DNA of 64,000 bases from CAVWUA01 sp963758025. GTDB lineage: Bacteria; Planctomycetota; Planctomycetia; Isosphaerales; Isosphaeraceae. The stretch spans positions 124,001-188,000 of the forward strand of contig CAVWUA010000030.1 of NCBI GenBank assembly GCA_963758025.1, given 5' to 3'. The position numbers and the translations under genes were made by a program. This document shows, in pieces, positions 26,396 through 36,878 of the stretch. Below the pieces are notes generated by a model. The model did no database searches, was not told where the DNA came from, and saw nothing but the letters and a program-made list of their open reading frames with translations. Positions within the stretch are counted from its first letter, which is position 1, and each line of letters begins with the position of its first letter.

Positions 26396-29300
26396 CTACT
26401 CCGGTTTGAGCCGGATGAGCAGTTCGCCCGTCTCGACCTGGCGGCCCACCGTGGCGAGCACCTCGGCCACGCGGCCGGGGCGTTCGGCATAGAGGGTCGT
26501 CTCCATCTTCATGGCCTCGATGGAGAGGAGCTTCTGCCCCTTGCGGATCGGGTCCCCCTCGGCAACGGCCACGCCCACGACCAGGCCGGGCAGGGGGGCC
26601 GCGATCTGGTTCGGGTCGCCGGGGTCGGCCTTGGGGACCTCGCGGACGGAGGACGCGAGCGAACGGTCGGCGATCATCACGTCGCGCGGCTGGCCGTTCA
26701 GCTCGAAGAAGACGGTCCGCTTGCCGTCGGCATGCGGCTCGCCCACGGCCAGGAGCTTGACGATGAGCGTCTTGCCCGGCTCGATCTCGATGGAGTTCTC
26801 CGCCCCTTGGTCCGGGCCGAAGAAGAACATCGGCGTCGGCAGGACGGAGGTATCGGAATACGACCGCTGGTGGCTGGCCAGGTCGGGAAAGACGCGCGGG
26901 TACATCAGATAGCTGAGTGCGTCGCGGAGGGAGGCCGGGCGGCCGAGGAACGCGGCGGCTTTCTCCCGGGCGGCGTCGAGATCGGCCGGCGGGAGGTTCT
27001 TGCCGGGGCGTTCGGTCATCGCCTTGCGGCCCTTCAAGACTCGCTCCTGTAGTTCCTTGGGGAACCCGCCCGGCGGCTGGCCGAGCCGACCTTCGAGGAA
27101 CTCGACGACGCTCTCGGGGAACGCCAACTCACGGTTCGCATCGACCGTGTCGGCCGGTGTCAGGTTGTTGGCGACGAGGAACAGGGCCATGTCCCCCACG
27201 ACCTTCGACGACGGCGTGACCTTCACGATGTCGCCGAACAGGATGTTCACCTGGGCATACGCCTCGCAGACCTCGACCCAGCGGCTCTCCAGGCCGAGCG
27301 CCTTGGCTTGCTGGTAGAGGTTCGTGTACTGCCCACCGGGCATCTCGTAGGCGTACACCTCGGCCGAGGGGCTTTTCATGCCTGTCTCGAACGGCGCGTA
27401 CATGTCCCGCACAGCGCCCCAGTAGCGGCTCAGGTCGATCAGGGATTGGGGATCGAGCGGAGATTCCCGTTCGCTGAACCGCAGCGCCTCGACGATCGCG
27501 TTGAGCGACGGCTGCGAGGTCATGCCCGACATGCTGGCGATCGCGCCGTCGGCGACATCCAGCCCGACCTCGGCCCCCTTCAGGACGCTGGCGACCTGGG
27601 CGCCGCTGATGTCGTGGGTGTGGAAGTGGATCGGCAGGCCGACCTCCTCGCGGAGGGCCTTCACCAGCCTCTCGGCGGCGTAGGGCTTGCAGAGGCCGGC
27701 CATGTCCTTGATGGCGATCAGGTTCGCGCCGCGTTTCTCCAGCTCCTTGGCCATCGAAACGTAGTACTTCATGTCGTACTTCGGCCGCCCCGGGTCGAGC
27801 ACGTCGCCGGTGTAGCAGATGACCGCCTCGCAGAGCGCGCCGGACTCACGGACGGCTTCCAGGGCGACTTCCATGTTGGTGACCCAGTTCAGCGAGTCGA
27901 AAACGCGGAACAGGTCGATTCCCGCGGCGGCGGCCTCCTTGATGAAGGCCCGGACGACGTTATCGGGATAGCTGGTGTAGCCGACGGCGTTCGAGCCCCG
28001 CAGGAGCATCTGGAACAGAATGTTGGGGATCGACTCCCGAAGCTCCGCCAGGCGTTCCCAGGGGTCTTCCTTGAGGAACCGCATCGACGTGTCGAACGTC
28101 GCTCCGCCCCACATCTCGATGGAGAACAGCGCCGGGCAGAGGTGGGCATACGCCTCCGCCACGCGGAGCATGTCGCGGGTACGCAGGCGGGTCGCCAGCA
28201 ACGACTGATGCGCGTCTCGGAACGTCGTATCGGTCAGCAGCAGGGTCTTTTGCTCGCGAATCCAGCGGGAAAAGCCCTCCGGGCCGAGCTTCTGGAAGAT
28301 CTGGCGGGAACCGTCGGTGATTGGCTCGGCACGGTTGTAGGCCGGCGGCTCCGGTTCGGGGGGAGCCGTGTAATTCTCCGGCCGGACGACGCCGGGGAAG
28401 CCATTGACCGTGACCTCCGACGCATAGGTCAGGAGCTTGGTCGCCCGGTTCTGCCGCAAGGGGAAATGGAACAGGTAGGGGGTCTGGTCGATGAAGCGGG
28501 TCGTGCACTTGCCGTCGAGGAAGTCCGGGTGCGTGATCACGTTCAGCAGGAACGGGATGTTCGTCTTCACGCCGCGAACGCGGAACTCCTGCAAGGCCCG
28601 CTCCATGCGCCGGGCGGCGTCGATGAAGCGGCGGCCCCCGGCGGACAGCTTCACGAGCAAGGAGTCGTAGAACGGCGTGATCAAGGCGCCGGTGATCCCC
28701 GGTCCACCGTCCAGGCGAAGCCCCATGCCGCCCGCCGAGCGGTAGTGGGTGATGCGGCCGTAGTCCGGGGTGAAGTTGTTCTCCGGGTCCTCGGTCGTGA
28801 TCCGGCACTGGATCGCGTAGCCGAGCGTGGCGATCGACGACTGGTCGGGGATGCCGATTTCCGGGTCCGTCAGCGCCATCTCCTGCGCGATCAGGATCTG
28901 GCTCTTGACCAGGTCGATGCCGGTGACGATCTCGGTGACGGTGTGCTCGACCTGGATGCGCGGGTTGACCTCGATGAAGAAGAACTGGCCGGACTCGGCG
29001 TCCACCAGAAACTCGACGGTGCCCGCGTTATCGTAGCCGACTTCCCGGCCGATCTTCAGGGCGGAGTCGCAGATGCCCTGGCGGATCTTCGCGTCCAGGT
29101 TGTATGAGGGGGCGATCTCGATGACCTTCTGATGCCGCCGCTGGATCGAGCAATCCCGTTCGAACAGGTGGACGAGGTTCCCGTGCCGATCACCGAGGAG
29201 CTGGACCTCGATGTGCTTGGCCTTACGGATGAACTTTTCGAGGAAGACGTCGGGACAGCCGAACGCCGTCTGCGCCTCGCGCCGGGCCTGATCGAGGGCC

Positions 29301-29844
29301 GTGTCGAGGTTCTCCGGCTGCTCGACGACCCGCATGCCGCGTCCGCCGCCTCCCATCGCGGCCTTGACGATCACCGGATAGCCGAGCTTCGAGGCGATGG
29401 CGTGGGCCTGTTCGCCAGGTTCGATCGGCTCGGAACTGCCCCCCAGCGTCGGCACGCCGGCCTGCTGCGCGATCCGACGCGCGGCGACCTTATCGCCTAG
29501 CTCGTCGAGCAGTTCGGGCCGGGGACCGACGAAGGTGATGCCGGCCTCGGCGCAGGCGCGGGCAAAGTCGGCGTTCTCCGAGAGGAAGCCATAGCCGGGG
29601 TGAATCGCATCGACCCCCTTCGCGCGGCGAGGTCGATGATCGCCTTGATGTTCAGGTAGGAACGGATCGGCTCCCCCGGTTCGCCGATCTCGTAGGCTTC
29701 ATCGGCTTTCAGCCGGTGCATCGCGAAGCGGTCCTCGTGCGAATAGAGGGCCACGGTACGAATGCCCAGCTCGTGCGCGGAGCGGAAGATCCGGATGGCG
29801 ATCTCGCCCCGGTTGGCGACCATCAACTTGCGGAACTCAGACAT
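26396..29844 (-). CDS. pyc: Pyruvate carboxylase (one frameshift)
   Basis: Biotin-dependent carboxylation of pyruvate to oxaloacetate, replenishing the TCA cycle and aspartate supply. About 1149 residues, the normal length of the single-chain enzyme. Order: biotin carboxylase (MVANRGEIAIRIFRSAHELG, AAMGGGGRGMRVV ATP loop, FIEVNPRIQVEHTVTE), carboxyltransferase (LLTDTTFRDAHQSLLATRLR, HFHTHDISG metal site), and C-terminal biotinyl domain (SIEAMKMETTLYAE with the biotinyl Lys). An indel near 29620 splits the first 75 residues from the rest (AARRGSM versus VDAIHPGYGFLSENA). It is followed 22 nt later by birA. Confidence 0.95.
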
Positions 29845-29958
29845 CGAAACCCTTCCCGGGCAACAAGTGGCGTCATTTCCAAGGCGGATATCCCGACATG
29901 GTAACGAATGACGGGCCGGGAGGCGAGATCCCGGAGGGAGACGACCGAGGAGTTCCGT

Positions 29959-30921
29959 CTAATCCTCGGCGATGACCGGATTGGCCAGGGTGCCGATACC
30001 CTCGATCGTGGCCGCGACCACGTCCCCCGGCTTCAGAAATTCCCCGGTGGCCGAACCGACTCCAGAGGGGGTGCCGGTCGAGATAATGTCCCCCGGCTCC
30101 AGGGTGACGAAACTGGACACGAAGGCGATGATCGCCGCCACGGGGAAGATCATCTGGGCGGTCGAGGCGTCCTGTTTCGGTTCGTCGTTGACGGTCAGGA
30201 GCAGGTGGAGCTGCTGCGGGTCGGGAACCGCGTCGGCCGAACGGATGCAAGGGCCGATCGGGCAGAACGAGTCATGCCACTTGCCGTGCAGCCAGTCGAA
30301 ATGCTTGTCGCGCTCGCGCGGCTTGCGTTTCGGGTTGGGGCGGAACTGGCGGTCGGAGATGTCGTTGACCACCGTGTAACCGGCCACATAATCGAGCGCC
30401 TCGGCTTCGGAGACCCCCCGACAGCGCCGGCCGATGACGACCCCCAGCTCGCATTCCCAGTCGATGTTGTCCGGCGAGATCGACGGGATGACGATCGGGT
30501 GGCCGGGGTGGGTCAAGGTGGTCGATGGCGGCTTCAGGAAGACGTAGGGGAACGTCTCGCTCCGCTCGGCGGCGATGCCCCCGCGCTCCTCGACGTGTTT
30601 GGCGTAGTTGCCGGCCAGAAGCAAGAGCTTGGGGGGGCGGGCGATCGGCACGAGCAACTGAATGTCGTCTGTCGGAATCGCCAGCTCGTCGATATCGGGC
30701 GCCTCCGGCCCCTCGATCCAGGCCGCCAGCTCCCGCGCCGCGTCGAAGGCGGAACCGTCCGGGGGCAGGAGGTCGAGCAGGTCCTCGGCCGCCGGGAGGA
30801 TCAGGTTCGTTTCCTGAGCCTCGCAATAGGCCTCAAATGCCTGATCGATCGGTATGACCCGATCGTCGTCGTAATAGCCAAACAGAACCATGTCATCGAG
30901 GGCAAAGCGGCAGAGTCGCAT
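29959..30921 (-). CDS. Fumarylacetoacetate hydrolase family protein
   Basis: 320-residue FAH-family enzyme; members hydrolyse or isomerise beta-diketo or catechol-pathway acids. ATG 30921 has GGGGAGAG about 8 nt upstream. The C-terminal catalytic domain shows LAGNYAKHVEE, FLKPPSTTL, the metal-ligand segment IDWECELGVVIGR, YTVVNDISDRQFR, and GDIISTGTPSGVG. About 80 N-terminal residues form the usual small domain. It lies between pyc and selA with no clear pathway partner, so the substrate is unassigned. Confidence 0.85.
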   Translation of the reverse strand: MRLCRFALDDMVLFGYYDDDRVIPIDQAFEAYCEAQETNLILPAAEDLLDLLPPDGSAFDAARELAAWIEGPEAPDIDELAIPTDDIQLLVPIARPPKLLLLAGNYAKHVEERGGIAAERSETFPYVFLKPPSTTLTHPGHPIVIPSISPDNIDWECELGVVIGRRCRGVSEAEALDYVAGYTVVNDISDRQFRPNPKRKPRERDKHFDWLHGKWHDSFCPIGPCIRSADAVPDPQQLHLLLTVNDEPKQDASTAQMIFPVAAIIAFVSSFVTLEPGDIISTGTPSGVGSATGEFLKPGDVVAATIEGIGTLANPVIAED

Positions 30922-31113
30922 ACCCAGCTCTCCCCGTCGGCGATTCCGGGCGTCGGCGATCATCGTGGCGCAGTCCTTCTTCCGGCCAACCGGGGGCACC
31001 GGGAGGGATCTCCACGAGAGGACAAGATACCGGCGCCCATTCACGGCGGCAATGCCCTGTCAACCTCCCACGTTCTCATCCAGGTACATCATCAATGAGC
31101 GGCCATGATATGC

Positions 31114-32512
31114 TCAGTGATGATTAATCACAATGTGAGAGATGGATCGTTGCAGCAGAACGTCGTCGGAGGGTTGCAACGCCCGCAAATCGAGCAGCAA
31201 TCCACCTCCTTGAATGCGTGCAACGACGGGAGGATCGCCCAGCCTCAGCGCCTTCGCCAGGGCGGATTCTCCGCCGATCGGGTCGGGGAACGGCCCCTCC
31301 AGGCGGACGGCGACCGAGGGGATCGGTCGCTCGGGATGGCTCCCTCCACCCATGTAGGCCGTCGTCTCGATTACCGAGGCATTCAGTCCCCCGTCGGCCC
31401 GGAACGCCTCGGCCAGCCGGTCGGCCCGCGCGCGGAGGTCGGACAGGGGCGTTGTCAGAAAGGACCAGAGGGGAATCCGGCGGGTGGCCGTGGCCGGGTC
31501 GAGCGCCAGGCGGAGCGTTGCTTCGAGCGCGGCCAGAGTCATCTTGTCCACGCGGAACGCCCGCATCAACGGGTCAGACGCGATTCGCTCGACGGCCGCC
31601 TTCGTGCCGACGATCAGGCCGCACTGCGGACCCCCCAGCAGTTTGTCTCCCGAGCAGAGCACGACGTCGGCCCCCGCGGCGAGCCCCTCGGCGATCGTTG
31701 GCTCCGGCTCGATCAACGGCGGCACGCCCGGCGCAGGGCGCCGGAGCCGATGTCATCGATCGTCCACAACCCTCGCGATTGCGCCAGTCGGGCCATTTCG
31801 GTGATGCCGACCGACTCCGTAAAACCGACGATGCGATAATTGCTGGGATGGACGCGGAGCAGGGCGGCGGTCTCCGGCCCGACCGCGCGCTCGTAATCGG
31901 ACAGACGGACCTTGTTCGTCGTCCCCACCTCGCGGAGCCGCGCCGGAGACCTCGAAAATCTCCGGGAGGCGGAAGCTGCCGCCAATCTCGACGAGCTGGC
32001 CCCGGGCCACGACGACCTCTCGCCCCTCGGCCAGGGCCCTGAGCGCCAGGACGGTGCCCGCGGCGTTGTTGTTGACGACCGTGGCCTGCTCGGCTCCCGT
32101 CAGCCGTCGCAGGAGTTCCGAAACCCCCGACGTGCGACGGCCGCGCTCCCCGCGCTCCAGGTCGAACTCCAGGTTGCAGTAGCCTCGCGCGACCTGATCG
32201 ACCGCCTCGACCGCCTCGGCGGCGAGCGGCGCGCGTCCGAGCCCGGTGTGCAGCAGCACGCCCGAGGCATTCAGGACCGGACGGAGCACAGGGCGATCCG
32301 TAGTCGAGAATCTCCCGCGCACGGCGGGCGATTCCGTCCGGCTCGACCGGACAGGCTTCTTCCCGTCCGATCGCCCGTCGCGCCTCCTCCAGCGCCTGCC
32401 GGACCGCATGGACGACCACCGCGCGCCCTCGACGCTCCAGACCTTCGGCCAGCTCGGGCCGATCCAGCACGACATGGACCGCGGGAAGTCGTCGCAACGC
32501 GGGATCGCTCAC
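31114..32512 (-). CDS. selA: L-seryl-tRNA(Sec) selenium transferase (three frameshifts)
   Basis: PLP enzyme converting seryl-tRNA(Sec) to selenocysteyl-tRNA(Sec). The GTG start at 32512 overlaps the selB stop as GTGA. Pieces in order are SDPALRRLPAVHVVLDRPEL, PVLNASGVLLHTGLGRAPL, EQATVVNNNAAGTVLALRAL, EVGTTNKVRLSDYERA, IDDIGSGAL and CSGDKLLGGPQCGLIVG, where the Lys is the PLP-binding residue. Frame changes are needed near 32300, 31942 and 31738. The total of about 466 residues is normal for SelA. With selB it shows that the organism probably makes selenoproteins. Confidence 0.88.
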
Positions 32513-34446
32513 GAGTCGGTCGTCCTTTGTTCCAGGAGCCGTCGCACGTCCCCTTCGCGTCGGGTCAGGCCGATCCGGTCGAGGTATTCGCCGATGGGAA
32601 CGGCGTACTTGCGGGTCGTCCCGAGCAGGTCGCGCAGCTCGGCCATCGTGATCTCGTTTCCCACGGTCAGCCGCTCCTGAAGCCGCCGGCGCATCTCGGA
32701 CTCGGCCTCGTTGGCGAGATAAAGCTGGTTGCCCAGATGGACCAGGTGGCCTTCCTCGACCAGCAGGGCCAGCAGGTCGGGGACGACGCCGGCGCGCGTG
32801 CCCGCCTGTTCGGACAGCTCCGCGAGGTCCGGGGGGCTGAGCCCTCCGTCGCGGATCGCCCGGGCGATCTCGTCCTTGAGTCGCCGTTCCGCCTGACTCA
32901 GGTTCGGCGAGTAACCGGCCAGGGCCACGGAACGTTCGTCTCCCACGACCCGCCCCTGGCGTAACAGGCGATCGATCAAGGCCTGGATCAGGGCGTCCTG
33001 GGAGAGGTCGGGCAGTTCCCCGAAGACGTCGGAGCGGCGGATCGACGATTGGCGAGGTCGCGCCTGATGGACGCGCCCCAAGGCCCGGAGAAAGCGGTCC
33101 TCCAGCTCGTCGACAACCTCCGTCATCACGCGGCATGAACGCCGAGGGCCGAGCGGAAGCGTCGTCAGCGTGCCGGCCGCCTCCAGGCGCTGCAGCACCG
33201 GCTCGACCTCGGCCAGGGAAAGCCCGGCCTCCCGGCAGAGGTCGAGATCGGTCCAGGGGGTCAGCCCGAGGAACCCCAGCGCGGCGGCCGTCCGCTCCAG
33301 CGGATCGTCGGAGCCGAGGCGCCGGAGACGGTCCCGGACATACTGATCTCGTCGCCGGACCCGACGCGCCGACGGCTGGAGAATCCGCCCGCCGCCAAGC
33401 GTCTCCGGGGGGCTCTCCGCCCGGAGCACGAACGGCTGACCGTGGACCGCCATGATCGGTTCGGAGAGGAAAATCTGGCCGAGACCGGAGGTTTTCTGGA
33501 TCAGCTCATTGGATTCCAGGAGGGAAAGGACCCCCGAGACGTCGGCCGTGCCGATGTGAACGCGGTATCGCGCGCGATGCTTCAGTGGTCGGACCGCGCC
33601 GGCCGAACTTCGCACGTCCACCGAGACGACCCGCGTCGGCCTCAGGAATCCCGGCGCGGCCAGTTCCTGACCGCGATGGACCTCCGTATGATGCACGCCC
33701 GTCAGGTTGATGGCCGCGCGGGCCCCTCGGCTGAGGCCCTCGACGGGCTGATCGTGTCGCTGAAGCCCGCGCACCCGGACACTCCGGCCCTCGGGCAACC
33801 ATTGCAGGTCGTCCCCCCGCGCAACCGCGCCCGAGGCGATCGTCCCCGTGACGATCGTGCCGTGTCCGGCCACGGTGAAGGCGCGATCGATGGCCATCCG
33901 AAAGATGCCCGTATCCGAAGCCGCGGCGGCCGCGCGGCAGAGCGCGCCAAGGGCCTCGCGAAGCTCCGCGATCCCCTGGCCGCTGGCCGCGGACGTGCGA
34001 ACGAGGGGGGCTCCTTCGAGAAAGGTCTCCCGGACGAGGTTTCGTACCTCCTCCTCGACCAGTTCCAGCCAGGAATCATCCACCAGGTCGCACTTCGTCA
34101 GGGCGATGACTCCGGTGCGCAACCCGAGCAGGCAAAGGATTTCCAGATGCTCCCGGGTCTGCGGCATGACCGAATCATCCGCAGCGACGGTTAACAAGGC
34201 GGCATCCAGGCCGGTCGCGCCCGCCAGCATGTTGCGGATGAACCGCTCGTGTCCCGGGACATCCACCAGGGCAACCCGATGATTGCCTAAATTCAAAGCA
34301 GCGAAGCCCAGATCGATCGTGATCCCGCGTTGCTTCTCGGCCGGCAGTCGATCGGTGTCCACTCCCGTCAGGGCGCGGACCAGGGCCGTCTTTCCGTGAT
34401 CGATATGCCCGGCCGTGCCCACGACGCGGTCGTGATTGGTCATCAT
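32509..34446 (-). CDS. selB: Selenocysteine-specific elongation factor SelB
   Basis: GTPase that carries Sec-tRNA to UGA codons with a SECIS element. About 645 residues. G motifs are GTAGHIDHGKTALVRALTG (G1), DVPGHERFIRNMLAGA (G3) and ALTKCDLVD (G4). EF-Tu-like domains 2 and 3 follow, and then about 270 residues of winged helices (C-terminal WHs, for example SLAEVEPVLQRLEAAG and GEYLDRIGLTRR) that bind the SECIS hairpin. Start is one of two adjacent ATGs at 34446/34443; no Shine-Dalgarno sequence is visible. It lies upstream of selA with a 4-nt overlap, the reverse of the common selA-selB order. Confidence 0.93.
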   Translation of the reverse strand: MMTNHDRVVGTAGHIDHGKTALVRALTGVDTDRLPAEKQRGITIDLGFAALNLGNHRVALVDVPGHERFIRNMLAGATGLDAALLTVAADDSVMPQTREHLEILCLLGLRTGVIALTKCDLVDDSWLELVEEEVRNLVRETFLEGAPLVRTSAASGQGIAELREALGALCRAAAAASDTGIFRMAIDRAFTVAGHGTIVTGTIASGAVARGDDLQWLPEGRSVRVRGLQRHDQPVEGLSRGARAAINLTGVHHTEVHRGQELAAPGFLRPTRVVSVDVRSSAGAVRPLKHRARYRVHIGTADVSGVLSLLESNELIQKTSGLGQIFLSEPIMAVHGQPFVLRAESPPETLGGGRILQPSARRVRRRDQYVRDRLRRLGSDDPLERTAAALGFLGLTPWTDLDLCREAGLSLAEVEPVLQRLEAAGTLTTLPLGPRRSCRVMTEVVDELEDRFLRALGRVHQARPRQSSIRRSDVFGELPDLSQDALIQALIDRLLRQGRVVGDERSVALAGYSPNLSQAERRLKDEIARAIRDGGLSPPDLAELSEQAGTRAGVVPDLLALLVEEGHLVHLGNQLYLANEAESEMRRRLQERLTVGNEITMAELRDLLGTTRKYAVPIGEYLDRIGLTRREGDVRRLLEQRTTDS

Positions 34447-35043
34447 GGTATGACATTTGCTTACGAAACGCGTCGAACATCCTCCCGAACGGTCTTCGAA
34501 CCAGTGTAACCGACAGAACCACACGCCGCACCATGCCTTATCGAGATCGCGAGATTTAAGCACCCTCCAGCAGAAGTCAAGCGATAAATCCTTTCGGCCT
34601 CGGGATTTGTAAAAAATTCACACCAGGCGTTTCCTCGCGACGACATGCCGGATTCCGACTTGACCTAATTCCAGATTCCGCACATACTGACCCCGGCTTG
34701 GACTGCCAAGAAAGGAATCTCTCAAGATTCGATGGTTGCAATTTTTGCCTGGATGGGAAACATTGGACAATCCTTGAGAACAAAGTGATCCAGATTCGCA
34801 ATAGACCGAGATGTTTTCTTCACAAAATCCCCCAGTCCATTGGTTATGATAGTTTTTTGGTTCCCCCTGGCCATCCTCGGAATGAGGCGACGCTTCACGA
34901 TTTTTCGGTTGGGATCAATGGATCAGATTTGCCTGACATGAACAGAAAAAAACGGAACGAGTGGGCGTAAAGCACGGCGGTGAGGGTTTCGGATCGAAGC
35001 TTTTTGAAATCCATCCGTTGTGCGAGCTGGGACTTGAATTTCC
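34447..35043. other. 597-nt AT-richer intergenic region ahead of the polysaccharide locus
   Basis: This region lies between divergent selB and the first polysaccharide gene. Its base composition is noticeably more AT-rich than its surroundings, for example around 34690-34900. It holds a good plus-strand promoter candidate at 34660-34688. I looked for a selenocysteine tRNA next to selB and found none. A 90-residue plus-strand open frame at 34698-34970 lacks support as a gene. Confidence 0.55.
34660..34688 (+). promoter_or_regulatory. Sigma-70-like promoter candidate for the polysaccharide locus
   Basis: TTGACC (34660-34665) and CATACT (34683-34688) with 17-nt spacing, matching consensus at five and four positions. 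It would give a leader of about 350 nt before the first gene. Confidence 0.5.
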
Positions 35044-36781
35044 ATGGATAACAATGCGTTTCTCCTGATTTTTGCCGTCGCCTTCATGGGCTGTGTTCTC
35101 GCGACGCCAATGGTCACGAGAGTTGCGGCCTGGGCGGGCGCGATCGATCGTCCCGACCAGTTCCGGCGCATTCACAAAGGGGCGATTCCCCGGATGGGGG
35201 GTCTGGCCCTGGCCGTGGGTTTGCTCCTGGCGATCCTGCCCGCCATCGCGGGCGGCCACCTCACCGCCTGGCCGAACCTCTCGGAATGGTGGCTCAAGCA
35301 GTGGTCGGTCATTGTGGCCGGTTGCATCGTGCTGCTTGTCGGCGTCATCGACGACACCAGGGGCATGCTCCCGCGTCCCAAGCTGTTCGGCCAAGCCTCG
35401 GCCGTGATGGTCCTGATTGCCGGCGGACTGCAGATCAAGACGGTGTCGCTGCTGGGCATGTCGCTGAACCTCAGCTACCCGATCCCGATTCACGTTTTCC
35501 ACCAGACCTTCGCCCTGGACCCCCTGAGCATCGCCATCACGATGATCTGGTTCCTGGGCTGCATGAACATCTGGAACCTCATTGACGGGATGGACGGCCT
35601 CGCTTCGGGCGTGGGCCTGCTTGTCAGCGGGACGTTGATGCTGGTGGCCCTTCAGCAGAACAATGAATCGGCCGCCGCCCTGGCCGCCGCCCTGGCGGGT
35701 AGCCTTGCCGGGTTCTTGCTCTACAACTGGCATCCCGCCTGCATCTTTCTCGGCGATAGCGGCAGCCTCCTGATCGGGCTGCTGATCGGGGTGCTCGGCA
35801 TCCAGTCCTCCTTGAAGAGTTCGGCGACGGTCTCCTTGCTGTTTCCGATCCTGGCGATGGGCCTGCCGATCTCCGACACCGCCATGGCGATCTTCCGCCG
35901 CTGGGTGCGGAACCTGCCGCTCAGCTCGGCCGATCGCCGGCACATCCACCACCTCTTGATCGGCCTGGGGCTCAACCCTCGACAGGCCGCGCTGCTGCTC
36001 TACTGCTTCTCCGGCTTCCTCTGCGGCGTGGTGTTGCTGGGGGTGGCCATGCAAAATTCCAATGGCGAATTCCTCGCGCTGGTGCTTGGCGGATCGGGAT
36101 GCCTGGCGTTCCTGCTGATCCTGACCAGCCGCCGCGATGAGCTGGCGAGTCTGCGGTCGGACCTGAAAGCTCGGTTTGATCGGAAGCGTCAGGAACGGTT
36201 CGCCGCCAAGATGACCTGGGAGACCATCCAGAAGATCGAGCTGTGCGAGTCATCGGAAGGAATCTGGGAGGTTCTCCAGTCCACCGCCCGGCTGCTGGGT
36301 TGCGATGGACTCCAACTCTCATGCCAGCATGACGGTCAGGAGGTCTTCAACAGCACCACCAAGCCGGCGGGTGTCGAAGATTCCCTCGGATCGACCCCTG
36401 TCGGGTCCGAACGCCGTGTTCCGAATGTCCAGTGGTGAAGATCTTCAACTGATGATCTCCCTGCACCAGGCGCCGGACGCTCCGGTCGAAGCCGATATCG
36501 CGTTCCGCGCCCTGCAGCGCCTCTCGCTCTCGACGGCGCAACGGCTCGAATGGATCATCACCAAGCCGAGTGATCCGCCCGGATCTCAGCCCGAACTTGC
36601 CGAGGAAGAGATCTTCGCTCATACCGAGGCGATGTTGGGGTCCGAGCCGGAGATGTCGGAGCGTCGCGAATCACCACAACGGCAACCTCAACCCCTGTTC
36701 TCTCTCTCGCGAACCGCCGATGGCTCCGGGCATCCGATCCGCTGGCTGCGTTCGGCTCTGGCTCGTGTGTGGACTCTCTGA
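35044..36781 (+). CDS. WecA/MraY-type sugar-1-phosphate transferase with C-terminal extension (one frameshift)
   Basis: Polytopic enzyme that starts polysaccharide synthesis by moving a sugar-1-phosphate from UDP-sugar to undecaprenyl phosphate. About eleven membrane segments. Family motifs are DRPDQFRRIHKGAIPRMGG near residue 39, VGVIDDTRG (DD metal site), NIWNLIDGMDGLASG, FLGDSGSLLIG and the cytoplasmic ADRRHIHHLLI (HIHH) of the WecA branch. After the last membrane segment is a soluble extension of about 200 residues (KARFDRKRQERFAAKMTWET onward). Its end, from MSSGEDLQLMISLHQ to ADIAFRALQRLSLSTAQRLEW, is in another frame; an indel near 36410 would join them. The sugar is not predictable. 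First gene of the locus. Confidence 0.85.
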
Positions 36782-36878
36782 ACGTAACAACAACGAAGCC
36801 ATCTCCCCGACCCGTGGGAAAAGCGGTTCGACGACGGCGTGACCTGAGCGATAGACATCCAAGGAAGAGGAGTGATTC

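Noticed and set aside
27308..29107. Plus-strand open frame of about 600 codons
   Set aside because: Antisense to pyruvate carboxylase, with no signal, domain or ribosome-binding site.
31574..33136. Minus-strand frame of about 520 codons across selB and selA
   Set aside because: Only the stretch just after 32512 is real (SelA N-terminus); the rest is out-of-frame translation of selB and selA.
34447..34600. Possible selenocysteine tRNA next to selB
   Set aside because: A GGTCTTCGAACC stretch near 34490 looks like an anticodon arm, but no acceptor or long variable arm can be folded and the triplet is not TCA.
34698..34970. 90-codon plus-strand frame upstream of the polysaccharide locus
   Set aside because: Non-ATG start without a Shine-Dalgarno sequence, in AT-rich sequence unlike genes of this genome; no family resemblance.
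36420..36440. In-frame TGA in the WecA-type gene as selenocysteine codon
   Set aside because: Reading through TGA in the same frame gives no family-like sequence; the conserved C-terminus continues in another frame.
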